Assembly: GCA_021904315.1 (NCBI GenBank)
Contig: CM038912.1
Location: 10,565,061-10,629,060 of the forward strand
Reading direction: 5' to 3'
Length of the DNA: 64,000 bases
Origin: Sphagnum magellanicum
Lineage: Eukaryota > Streptophyta > Sphagnopsida > Sphagnales > Sphagnaceae
Shown here in pieces: positions 1 to 11,099 of this stretch. A program made the position numbers and the translations under genes. Within the stretch, counting starts at the first letter, position 1, and each line of letters starts with the position of its first letter. Under the pieces are notes generated by a model. It saw only the letters and a list, made by a program, of their open reading frames with translations, searched no databases and was not told the origin of the DNA.

Positions 1-392
1 CTCATTCCCAACAAGCAAGTATAACAAGAGGTTTCCCCCCTACTAAAAAACCTTCATTAACTTCTTCCTTAACTTCTTTTATAAGTACACCTCTATTTCC
101 TCCTCCCAACCACACCACACAAGAATGATGGTGAAAAAGGAATCCCCTCAATGATTTCCCCATTGTCCAAAACCTCATTTTCTCCTACTTTATTGGCCTC
201 CATCTTAATCTTCTCCTAAGTTAAGTGAAGTGGTAATGTAGTGTTACTTCCTCCTTCTAGAATTATTTGAATTTAATAATTTCACTACCTAGGTAATTAG
301 GAAGCAATAAATGCCCTCACTTACCACTAATAATTAGTGATTATCAAAATATCATTTACATTTATTCATTTTAAGTTAATTTTCCCATTAAC
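1..392. other. AT-rich intergenic DNA, no gene seen
   Basis: No open frame of useful length and no recognisable element. The stretch ends at the left target duplication (AAC, 390-392) of the CACTA-like element that follows. Faint similarity to 6030-6200 (shared short CT-rich phrases) was seen but is too weak to call a repeat pair. Confidence 0.5.
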
Positions 393-884
393 CATTATGA
401 GAAATCACATTCATTAAAACCACACTACTCTCCAACTAAAATTTTAAAAACAACTCATATACAACTATTGTGCGACTATCTCTTGGGTATTACAACTAGT
501 CTATAATTATCCCCCTAAAAATATGGTGTATTAATAAATAAATAAATAAATTATCATGTCAAAAAATTAGTTAGTTGTATTATAATTGCAAGTGAGTTGA
601 AAATAGGTCTTCTATATGATAATTTATACACATCATACATACATATGTAATCAATCATGTTTGATTTTTTAAGGAATTGCATTGTAATTGCATGTGACAA
701 CTACTTTATAATTATTGTAAATGTGCTACTAAAACAACAATTATGTTACAACTAGATACAATGTACATACATGTGATCATGCCATGTGTTCACATTTTCA
801 CCACGCATTATGGAATGCATTTGCAACTAGTTTTCAATCATGATCCCCATTGATACAATTAATACAACCACTAGTGCACCATTA

Positions 885-2560
885 CTAAAGTACTACTATT
901 CAACTATGTTATGACTATAATACAATTACTTGTAATTTAAGAAATATACATATTCATTAGTTATTTATATTGTCATCATATTTATTTCATTTTGAGTGAT
1001 TTAAAATGTTATGCGAGCGCTACCTCAAGCTTTAAAACTCATCTTTCAAATGTAAAGGAAAAGGAGTAATGAAAAAATAGCAAGAATAAAAATAAGTTTT
1101 CCAACTTTCAAAACATTTTTTTTTTAAATAAAAATCTTTGGACCCCTCCTACTTTCAAACCTCACAATTTTCTTATTCATTTTAAATGATTTAAATGTTA
1201 TAGGGGTGCCACTTGAAGTTCTACAAATCATCTTTGAACTCTTATAACAATAAAGTAACATACAAGGATTTTCTTAGGTATTCAGGAATTGGCCTTTGTA
1301 ACATTTAGGGGTTTTTTTTTTGAGTTTTTGAGCCCCTCTCCTTTGAAGGGCCATAATTTTCTCAATTGTATTTCGTTTTTGACAATTTTTAATGCCCTAG
1401 ATGATGCGCTCCCAAGTCCCTAATTAGCCCCAAGTTGGGGCTAAGGTACTCAAGGTGCGAAATTGTGGGGGACTTAGGGCACGCTCCTAGCTCTCAACAC
1501 TAAAAGGGGTAGAAGGGCGTGTTGAAGCTCCGGGATGGGACTAGGAAGAGTGACGAGCTCGTCACTTACTCGAACCTACATCAAAACCAACCAACAAGTT
1601 GGTTAGTTCACATCCTAGAGCACCTTTGGTGCTAGGACAAACCACGAGCAATTCTGGACTCATTTGATTCACCACAGCCCGGACTCGGGGGAAGCCACCA
1701 CCTTCCCCCATATAATATACTTTGTGCCTCTCCACGGGACCCACATCCAAATGGTTTTTTGTCTCAGGACTCCCAAGGAGGAGTCCCGAAATTGTCCCGG
1801 TTTGGACTCCCAGGACTTTGAACAATCATACTTTTTTTCTCAAACTTCCGATTGGGATGAGGTCTAAAGCAAAGTTGTAGCTCTCCTCGAGAGCTTTCCA
1901 ATGGTGTGTCACACTTCACCTGCACGCACTAACGTCGGGTTGATTCCCGACTTTTAGTGGTCGGGAATCAAATTGCCAATTTGACTCCCGGCCCTTCTTT
2001 TTGCCATAACTTGTGCTACAAATGTCCAAATGGCCAATACTAGGCCATTTTCGACATCTACACTTCAATAGTTTTCCAATGATATAAAGAACACCCTGAT
2101 GCAAGGTTTTTTGACCTTTGAAATTGAACTTTGAAGGTTCAAGAGTCCCGGAGGACTCCTAAGTCACAATTTCGAGAGTGTGAGTTTCATCCTCACACTT
2201 CCTTCAAAGTAGGGTTGCAACACTAGAGGTGCTAATAGGAGGGGTTCCAATTTTAATTAAACATTAGAAACAATGGAACCTTCTTTTTAGATTTGGATCG
2301 CCTTGAATGTTTAAGTGTTGTAATTACAACTCAATTACAACTTAATTTACAACTAAAGAACAACTAAAAGATTTAACCCATATGTTTTGTTTTCAAATCC
2401 CATGTTAAGAATTAATAAAGAAGGCTTGTTTTCTTATATTATCACATTAAAATACAAGTGCCATTTTGGGATGAATTGAAAAAACTTAACCCGAAAACAA
2501 AACATAAAATTTTTAAAAAAATTCATGGTTATTCTTTAATTCATTTAGTCTTGTGTTTTT
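885..2560. repeat. Insertion inside CACTA-like copy 1, including a GC-richer segment
   Basis: The two CACTA-like copies are collinear on either side of this stretch, but copy 2 lacks it. It is composite. Positions 980-1400 belong to a dispersed family also found inverted at 35340-35800. Positions 1380-2245 are clearly richer in G and C, with repeated GACTCC/GGAGTC phrases and CG dinucleotides. Positions 2245-2560 hold AT-rich sequence with a motif shared with three other places. The GC-richer part could be a fossil terminal repeat of a retroelement, but no partner copy or terminal motif was found, so the class is left open. Confidence 0.45.
1940..1971. repeat. Hairpin, 12-bp perfect arms
   Basis: TTGATTCCCGAC and GTCGGGAATCAA flank an 8-base spacer inside the GC-richer insertion. 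It is one of several short GC-rich inverted phrases there. Confidence 0.6.
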
Positions 2561-2562
2561 TT

Positions 2563-2594
2563 ACCTACTTACTTACCTATGTAAGTAAGTAGGT
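2563..2594. repeat. Hairpin, 14-bp perfect arms in CCTACC/GGTAGG-rich DNA
   Basis: ACCTACTTACTTAC and its exact reverse complement are separated by CTAT. Similar TACCTACC/GGTAGGTA clusters recur at 25770-25830, 28850-28980, 31360-31570, 32195-32290 and 32780-32825, beside copies of the same element families, so the motif belongs to those repeats. Confidence 0.6.
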
Positions 2595-2649
2595 TTTTAA
2601 ACCTACCAACCTACCTACCTATGGTTATGTACAACCTACCTAACTACTA

Positions 2650-2669
2650 ATATATATATATATATATAT
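2650..2669. repeat. (AT)n microsatellite
   Basis: An uninterrupted run of AT dinucleotides of about 20 bases inside the CACTA-like element. The corresponding site of copy 2 has an AAAT-rich run instead. Confidence 0.9.
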
Positions 2670-3199
2670 TCCAAAATATAATTAATATACCATGTCACAA
2701 TTCTCTATTATGCCATGTGTCACAACCTTGGTCCATTATTAACAATCACAATGAACGATGGAAATCAATATTTTGAAAAGAAAATCATTTTTATGTCCAA
2801 AAGTCTTCATAATGCCATGTGTTAGATTTTAATAGATGACGTCAACACGACATCATGGGTGTAATTATAATGGAATTGCATAGTAGTTTTAAATGATTTT
2901 TTTATTGAGTTGTAATTGAGTTGCAACTCTACAACTCATGCAACTTGTTCATTAACACTCACGACATAGAAATACAACAAGTTGCAAGTGTCTTCTACAA
3001 CTCAAAAATTAAAGTAGCAAGGCCAGTTGCAAAACACCTTTTTTTTTCATAGTGAACATTGTCCCCTTTCTACTTTACATTTCATCTTCAAAATCAATGT
3101 CAAGTTGTCTATTATGAAGCCTAGGAAGATTTGTGACAACATTTTTTTACCACTATAATGTGCTTTCACCCATAGTTGCACACTATGCCTTTTTCTTCC

Positions 3200-4400
3200 A
3201 TTTGCCACATGGATTTACAAGTTGGTAATTATTGTGTTTAATTGGCTTTTAAGTCCACTCTACAACTCTACCACCTCCTTTTCGTATTTATTTAAACGAG
3301 TAAGAAGTTGTATGGTTTCTACAAGTTCATATTCCTCATACATCACCACCCTCCCTTTGGTCATATCCACCTTGTGCTAGTTTGGTGGTAACCACCTCGT
3401 CATTTAGTTCTTGCAAATGCCTTGGTAATTTTTCTTGGCACCTTGTTCAAATTCCAAGTTATTTCTAAATACATCTACTTTTCCAATCAACTCCATGATT
3501 TCTTGCAACTAGGCTTCCACAATCTCATCTTGATGGACTAGCATGTTTAAATCTTAGCCATTTGAATCTATAAACTACTAATTTGTTAAAACTTCTTTTC
3601 TATCAACTCCTTTTGGTCAAGAAACTCACTTTAAAATCCATTGAAACTTTGGTTTTATAACCTTTCCTCTACCAAATTTCCTTCCAATATTGTAATTTGG
3701 GCTTGATATTGCTCAACCATTTTTTTTTGCATGTTGTTGCCCCTAAACAATAAATGTTTTCCCCTTTGTCAATGCACCCAATTGACCAACTATCGTCTCC
3801 AACATTATTTGATTGCCAATGTTTGCCTAAAGGTAGCTTATACGATATTTACCTTCTCCACTATGGTCCTAGGCAATAACTATTTTAACAAGACCACCAA
3901 AGTTTAAAGAGGCCTCCTCTTGAGCTACCACCTTCAAGGAAGTTGTAATAGATCCTATTTTTAGGGTATTTCATGAATGGCAAGAAAGGGCAAGGGAATG
4001 TACTTAGAAAGTTCCACCTTTCTTCAATGTGTACAAGTCCTCATCCCCTTGGGATGTTGATTGAATCAATGTGAAAATTTTGGCAATAGATTGTCATTTG
4101 ACTTCCTCCCCTCCCAACTACTCTTTTACATGTTGCATGGAGCTACCTTTTTCACTTTCATTACCACCTATTGTGGGTTCACTAGGGGTGGCAAAAGCAC
4201 ATGTTATTGTTATTCTACCTCTTTTATGGTTACCATGTATCATTCGGGTTTTGATGGCAGTAATTGGAGAAGGAGATTTCTTTTTGGGTACCTCCATTGG
4301 GACCATTATCAACATTATACCCTTGTTGTTGATTGACATGGGGGAGGGTACCATGTGGGGGAAATCTGGGCTATTACATTGGGGATGTTGATACATTTCA
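3200..4400 (-). pseudogene. Decayed coiled-coil coding fossil, probably from a transposable element
   Basis: On the minus strand, short stretches still read as charged heptad-like protein. At about 3725-3650 there is MQKKMVEQYQAQITILEG, and a little further on EFLDQKELIEKK. The Gln/Glu/Lys-rich composition is unlike the random AT-rich frames around it. A 92-codon open stretch at 4118-4396 on the same strand is rich in Lys, Pro and Ser and may be another part of it. It is broken in many places and has no recognisable catalytic domain. Plant retroelement gag-like and other element proteins often carry such coiled coils, so an element origin is likely, but the family is not certain. Confidence 0.35.
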
Positions 4401-4679
4401 AAAAAGCAACGGAAATGTGGTTAGAGTCAACATATATCACCTACTTCATGGTAGTAGTTGCTTGGACTTGCTCTTCTTGTGGATGTTAACTTCCCATCTC
4501 CACCTTGTCATCCTACTCCATGCTACTTCCCACATCAACCATTTTCACGTTGTTAAGGGGGTGAAAAAGTGGCCCCCAAAAATTATCATCTTTAGGAAGG
4601 TAATGCCAAGGGCACAAGTTCAACTTCTTTTTACTTCCAATAAAAATTATTATCATTTACAAACTTTACTATAACTACT

Positions 4680-5520
4680 CAAATAATAGTAAAAACCTTA
4701 TGCAAAGAAAAAAGAAAAGGGTAAAGTTTATCATTTAGGGATAGACCTATTGTCCTAACTATTGGTTATTTTAATAGTGTAAAAAGAAGAATGTATAGCA
4801 AGTAAGCAAGAAAAATATGAAGGATTGGGAAGTAATTACCCTCGAGTGAAAGCATGGTTTTTTTTTTTTTAAATGATGAAAAACATCAAGTTTAAAATAA
4901 ATTAAAAAATCACAATAAATAAGAAAGTAAATTCAATATTTACTTAATTTTCTTTTTGAAACTATGGTGTTTTCCATTGGGTTTGTATTAAATTGAATAT
5001 AAAATTTGAGAAACTTTGGTGTTCAAAATACTTTTTCATTAGAAAATTTAATGGAATAGATTTATGTGAAGTTATAACGTAAAGATCATTATATATTCAA
5101 AGGAAAAAAAAAAAATTGTATTTTCTCTTTGGTAGAATATATTTGACATTACTGGAAACAAATTTTACACTACAAAAAGTAGACTTCAAGAGCTATGTAC
5201 ATTTAGAATTTAGTCTACTTGAAACCTACTTTTATAACGTAAAATTTAAAAATTAATTCATAATAGTGAAAAAGTATATTGTTTTTCATCATTCAAGTAA
5301 CAATATTAAATGTATAATAATTTTATGATGAGTTTGTCCTACTTGTTAGCTTGACAAGTAGGCTACCAAAGTAATTGAATTGTATATTTTACCATGCTTT
5401 CACCCCCTCCAAGTTTTTATAGTACCTTCAATCCATTAGGATGGTTTTGAATGGGTATGTAAGCCTTCCACAGTTGTCGTCCAACCTTCATAGCGCATTT
5501 AGGCCCTTTAAGTCTAAATG
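4680..5520. other. AT-rich intergenic DNA
   Basis: No gene seen. A CACTACAAAAA phrase at about 5174, followed by inverted phrases of AAGTAGACTTCAAG, resembles a CACTA end, but no partner end or target duplication could be found. Confidence 0.4.
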
Positions 5521-5660
5521 TCCTACTATCTATAGTCCTTCAAAAAGCCTTATCGACATTGCCTACCATCTATGGTCCCCTGAAAAGCTTTAGCGACATT
5601 GCCTACCATCTATAATCCTTTGGAAAGCCTTATCGATGTTGCCTACCATCTATAATCATT
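5521..5660. repeat. 40-bp tandem repeat, about 3.5 copies
   Basis: The phrase (GC)CTACCATCTATRRTC starts at 5521, 5561, 5601 and 5641, with TTATCGACATT before the next copy. The spacing is exactly 40 bases each time and the copies differ by a few substitutions. Confidence 0.85.
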
Positions 5661-7305
5661 ACAAACCTCCTTGACTACTACTTATGGTCTATAGTGATCC
5701 CATGTATCATGCAAACGTCAACCTTCAAATAATCTCCTTTCATACTACCATGTATTGACTATTACTTTCTTGTGGTAATAAACAACTTCCTATTCCAAAG
5801 ACTAAAACCTTGCATACATTCTTACCATTTTTTGTAGAAGAAACACAAAAATATTTTATAAAATGTAACAACACATTATGCAATTTAAACCATACTAATT
5901 TCCTTCATTTTTTAATAGATAAACTCACACAAAGCACATTAAGGTTTTTCAACCATTTTTCATTGAAATATCGCACAAGTACAATACAATCCCAAGTTAT
6001 TCTCCCCTCCTCAAATGTTACACACACATATCTCCAAAAGAGAGCTCTTAACCCAAACTCCAATATTACAACTCATCAAATGCCATAGAATCCTTCCAAG
6101 TCCTCCTTTAATCCTCCTTCTCCACAAAACCACACAAGGCCCACATTGCCCCATGAAAATAGGTTCTTATCTTAATCCTTCCTAGAATCTCTTAGGTGAT
6201 TGGGTGGATTACACCTAACCACTCATCAACATGAACTAATTAATCCCACTAGTTTCATCCCTTTGGTAAAAGATAATAAATCTACCATTAGTAACTATCT
6301 AGTTATTAAGATGTTTATGGCACTAACTAGTTTAGGTTTAACACACATCCTCCATGGCAATAATTTTTGCTACAAAAAATATTGTGCCACTAGTTGGGTT
6401 AAACATTTTTTCTTGGTTTAAAGGGTTTTCGAGGTAGATAAATTTTCCCAATCTAACTTGGTTCTAACCTAAGCAATAATAATGTCTTGCTTTCATTATA
6501 AACAATAGTATAAGGGGGGTTAATTTGTACATTTTGATGTTTTTTCACCTTCTTCTTAGCATTATCTTTTACACTTGTAGTTTTTTACCTCTTGTTCTCC
6601 AATCATCCTTCCCTTGTTGGTGGTAATGTCCTAAGCACAACATGTTGCACCAACTTGGAAATATCTATAATTTTTTTAGAATTTGGCTTATGAGTATTTG
6701 GACCTTTTGTATGCAACTCATTTTTATCACATTGCAAAGAATCAAATTGCAAAAAATTGAATTGCAGAAGATTTCTTACACAAATTCTAGACCTCAAAAT
6801 GGATTTTTTTTGTAAGCCCAACATCCCCAAAAACACCCAAATTAATAATTTTTGTTGGACATTCCTAATTTGGATGTTGCAACAAACTTACTTTGAAAAC
6901 ATATGTTTTGTTAATTATTCAAAGAATGATGGAACTCTATGAGGAAGACAAACAACACTCATGTGATTTGCACATTGTGAAGTTTGGTGTATAAAATTTG
7001 GATTACAAAAGCTAAAGCAAAAGTGAATAAAACATTCTCACCACAAACAAGCTCATCCAAAACTAAAAAGGCCATAAAAGACCAAACCCCAAAAATCTTA
7101 TTTTGCAACCTAAACACCAAAGAAACACTTGCAAAACAACACACAACTGAATAGTAAAAATGATGTTTTAGAACTTGTATTTTAAAGACTCAACCCCCCA
7201 AAAAGTTGCCATTGTCACCAATTTACTTGAAACCTTGTTTTATAGATTTTTTTGTGGAATGCACTGATATTTTGTGATTCACCGCAACCCCCAAGGTCAA
7301 TTGAC

Positions 7306-7308
<3 letters not shown>
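5661..7308. other. AT-rich intergenic DNA, no gene recognised
   Basis: Several open frames of 60-92 codons occur on both strands (for example 5810-6088 and 6603-6836). Their composition is that of AT-rich chance frames with no family resemblance. Nothing else was recognised. Confidence 0.5.

Positions 7309-7350
<42 letters not shown>
7309..7350. repeat. (TA)n microsatellite, about 21 units
   Basis: Pure TA dinucleotide run of 42 bases. It is the longest perfect dinucleotide run in the window. Confidence 0.95.
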
Positions 7351-7354
<4 letters not shown>

Positions 7355-8865
7355 AATAACATTAAGTAATCATCAACAAAAGTAAACCTAATTTAAAACA
7401 CAATACACATTTTCATTCTCACCTTCAATTCTTTCAACACAACCTTCAACATTGGTAGTGAGCTCTTCAAAACCTTCAACACTTCAAAATCCACATGTAA
7501 ATATGATGGGATAACCAAATATGCAAGTTTCAAATCATGGTTTGGAGTTAGAACTTTAGTTCCCACAAATGACCCTAAACTTCCATGTATGTAGGTGAAC
7601 ATTCCCACTTTAAACTATGATGTTCCCATGTTGAGGGGTGTTGTGATCTTGCATGCGAATGCAATGTTCCCATGGTATCTAAGGCTTTGCATGTTCCCAC
7701 TTCTTGGGCAAGATGGACTCCCATCCATTTTAAGGGTGTGTTATGCCCACACCAAGTTTGGTTCAATTGCAAGATGGTTGGTTTTGCTACATGAGTGCCA
7801 TGTTAAATTTGCAATGTCGTCATTTTGCCACACTAGCTCCACATCACAAACCTAACTCCTAATTGTGCCTATGTTCATTACCATTATATTCACAAAAGTT
7901 GTAACCCAATTTTTTTATGAACACACATTGAACCTCCTATTAATCTACATGCAAAATTGCTTCATCAATGTCTTTTGTTCTAGACCAGGTTCCAACTTCT
8001 CAAATTTTGGGCTTAGCTTCTTCAAACATCCCATATTGTCAAACTTTGTAAACTAATGGTTGCCTTTGATATTTGACTTACAATATTAAGTTATGTAAAG
8101 TCACCATGTGGTCATTGAACACATTTACACATATAGGTCAGTTACAACTATTCATAATGGCCATCAAAACATTTGTTGTGATCTACCTTTGCACATGTCA
8201 TGCATATTTCACAATTGGAATATTAATCTAAAAAATGTAGGATAGAAAATAAATCTTTATTCAACAACACTCTAGTGCTCACATGACTTTGTAGCTAAAT
8301 TGCCAAAAAAATGGCCTTTCCCATGGCCAAAATGTAATAAGTATAATCTTGAAATATAATTAGAAAATAGACTTAGCTTCAATGCTTCATTCAATCCAAA
8401 AGTTTAAATGCACATATATCTTCCATTGCCCTTCCATCACCAAAAACTTCATGCCCTCACCTCAACACCAGAACACAATTTAAAAAAATAAATAATGAAA
8501 AATACATAATCATTGAATTATTGTTGATATTCCAAAAAATGAACACAACTAGAGTCATAAAATATGTTTTAAAAACTTCAAAATAAACATGTATATTAAT
8601 GAATAGCCACCATAACATTCCCTTGATTCAACCTAAATAAAATTCCTAAGTTTTTGTAACAAAATTTGTAGAATTGTTGAATTGGATAGCTCAAACCAAG
8701 TCTAGAAGAAAACCCTATGACCAAGAAGGCTTAACCATCACTATTTGTCTTTTTCAAAACTACAATTTCAACAACATATACATAGGAAACATAAATTGAA
8801 ATTTGAAATAGAGATTTATTACAATTCCAAGTACTTACCAACTAGGAACAACCCTCAAGCCTAGC
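7351..8865. other. AT-rich intergenic DNA, no gene recognised
   Basis: The overlapping open frames at 7393-7855 on both strands share a low-complexity TTCCCA/CATGTT composition and look like chance. Nothing else was recognised. Confidence 0.45.
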
Positions 8866-8869
8866 TTTA

Positions 8870-10770
8870 ATAAACTTGAAGGACCTCATTTGGGAGTTGG
8901 TAAGCTAATTCAAACCATTTCACTTTGTGATAAGTTGGCAACATTGCAAATTTGCATGTTAAGGCCAAGTGGGTATAAATAGATGCCACATGTGAATTGA
9001 CTAAAAAAACATAAGGAGTCAATGAAATTATTTTGGTAAAATTGTTTCACCATGCCCCTGATTTTGATAATAAAGGTCAATAATCACATGATTTCTAGCA
9101 TCAAATTCACCACCCCACAGACAAGTGAATCTATCTTAAACAATATGGCTTGTTTCTTGACATTGTAAAATATGTAGCTCAATTCCTTAATTATTGTTTT
9201 CCCATGTTGGAACTTCAAACTCGTCCCCCATACACACTAAGACATCCAAATCCTCCACATTAGTTTCATGTTCCCTTACACCAGGTTCCTCCATAGCCTT
9301 TAATTGAAATCAAACAAAGTTTGTGTCCTTGCGTTGAAGTTTTATAGGTTGCCACAATGGGACATGTGATGTTACATTGTAATTCTCTCAATCTGGATTA
9401 GTACAAGGGGGACATAAACACAACAAAGACTATTCAATAACATTGTTGGGTCAATAGACAAAAAAACAAATATGGAACGCAACTCTTGTGAGCTAGGTAT
9501 ATAATCACACAAATGAAAGGTTGATATATCCACATCAATTGGCTTCACATTGCAAAAGTGGCAAGTGATGAAAAACTCATTTTTTTGGTATGTGCTAGAA
9601 CCCAAGAATCCATCCCCTATTTAATAAATTCCACAACATCAATTGCATCCTAGATCTTCTTTTGTGGATTGTGGAGTTGTTCACCTTCAAGGCCTTTTTC
9701 ACAATTGCACCTACACCATCCCATTTCTCCTTCCCATGTCTTGTCCTAAAATAATGTTAATTCATTTTTGCAAACCTAAGGTTAGACTCATGTAGTGAGC
9801 CACAAAATATATTGCCCATGAATCTTTGAATTGACATGCACATCTATCATTGAAAACTATACGATGTTGTGGTGTCACACCCTAATTTGTAAGCCAATTA
9901 TAGTGTTGAAGACACAAAGTCTTACATGTGACTTATCATTAGAGATGTAAAAATGACTATTTTTGACGAACCTTTAATCATGGTGACTAAATCCAATTAT
10001 GGGGTCCACTATGTATGTCATGTGCACCAATATTGTAACTTGGAATGAATGCCAATGCATTGATTGGATCTCATTTTGGATTTGGAAAGTATATTTTTCT
10101 ACAAAGCAAATGTGTGATAAAATGCAATTAGAAGGCAAGTTAGCCATAACCAACTTACTTTGAATGTCTTGCCATCTTGCCACAAACTTGTGTTTGATAA
10201 ATTGTTGTAACTTAGGTCATAGGTAATTTATATAGGAACATAGAAGTTGCAATTCCCTTGAATGCTTCTTTAATCCTATTCTTGGGTCTCCTTTCATCTA
10301 CCACCCCAATATCTTGCTTGAAATATTTCCAAGCCACTACCCAAGAACCATTTGCAAAACACTCATTAGGACAAATTGACAACTTGCCAACCCCACATTC
10401 TACACACTTCCCCATGAGGCAATTCACCTTGTGCCACTCTTCAAAGTTCCCTTTTGGGCACACACAATCTTCCCACACTTTCGTCACCCCTTTGTACACT
10501 TTGGTATGGGTTGCATAAATGTCCTATTCATAGGTTCACCTTGCCAACAAACTACACATTATCATGTACAAGCATTTAACACATGCACCCCCTTTATGCC
10601 ATCCTTCAAGCTATTCAACCCTTGCCACAACAAATCAAGTCGAACATGATACGTAAAACAATAGACATTCCCATACTTGCATTGTTTCACAAAGTAAGCC
10701 TCCAAGCATTCAAATTTCCTCTTCCAAATTTTTGCCTTTGGATGGTTAGTTGTAAATTGGAAGTACAATG
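8870..10770 (-). pseudogene. Decayed transposase-like gene of a widespread uncharacterised family
   Basis: Read on the minus strand from 10770 down, collinear protein fragments appear. They are KFECLEAYFVKQ and YCFTYHVRLDLL (10562-10768), a Cys-rich segment with EEWHKVNCLMGKCVECGVGK (10212-10499), MARWQD then EKYTFQIQNEIQSMHWHSFQ (9974-10183), and FYISNDK near 9925. C-terminal phrases CLWGGEFDARNHVI and LITK lie in 8880-9180. From memory, this order matches a family of large proteins in plants and animals that look like transposases (a Cys-rich box, then an FAENY...QSMHWHS box, then a SDGCAGQFK-like box, then a C-terminal GGEF box). The database name is not recalled. The reading frame shifts and stops repeatedly, so it is not functional. 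The 5' end to the right of 10770 was not resolved. Confidence 0.55.
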
Positions 10771-10854
10771 AAGTCTATAAATACCAAGCCCCTCACAAAT
10801 TTTAGACATTTATTTAACCCTCTAATCGTAATGACTAGACTCCACATACAAATC

Positions 10855-11060
10855 TTGAATAATACAATTTGGGATAGATTTCTTTTGAATATGCATTTAT
10901 TTCAAAGACAAATAGTGTGTATACATTCTATATGTCAAACACATTTGTGTAGACAACAAAAATATAGCACATGTGTGCACAATTTACAATTCATATACAT
11001 TTGTATATGCATCATCTATATATGTACATACATGACTTGCACAACATATATTGACAAGTA
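10855..11060 (+). repeat. Dispersed repeat, copy a (pair with 16833-17060)
   Basis: The phrase GAATATGCATTTATTTCAAA, followed by TTCTATATGTCAAACACATT and TGTGTAGA-AACAAAAATATA, is shared with 16863-16950 in the same orientation. Both copies continue into a tract rich in ACATATGTATA and GTGTACAC. Confidence 0.75.
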
Positions 11061-11099
11061 TGCACAAGTAATAACTCAAATGCATGAATGTTTTTAATC

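Larger units (their letters stand above)
393..3054 (+). mobile_element. CACTA-like DNA transposon, non-autonomous, copy 1
   Basis: The left end reads CATTATGAGAAATCA and the right end reads TTTTTTTTCATAGTG, which are imperfect inverted ends of the CACTA type (CACTATGAAAA). The flanks carry an identical 3-bp direct repeat, AAC at 390-392 and AAC at 3055-3057, the duplication length known for CACTA elements. Positions 445-875 and about 2570-2935 match, in inverted order, the element at 31955-32778, which fixes the ends independently. About 1.7 kb between them (roughly 885-2560) is absent from the other copy and is probably a later insertion. No transposase frame is visible, so mobilisation would have to be in trans. 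The high sequence decay suggests an old insertion. Confidence 0.65.

Noticed and set aside
4061-4674. Overlapping + strand frames of 91-113 codons
   Set aside because: They lie antisense to the more protein-like minus-strand coiled-coil fossil and shift into each other; best explained as shadows.
5174-5270. CACTACAAAAA phrase as the end of another CACTA element
   Set aside because: No matching opposite end or 3-bp duplication was found.
1-6480. Possible long terminal repeats formed by 1-390 and 6030-6480
   Set aside because: Only short CT-rich phrases are shared; no terminal dinucleotides, primer site or target duplication could be supported.
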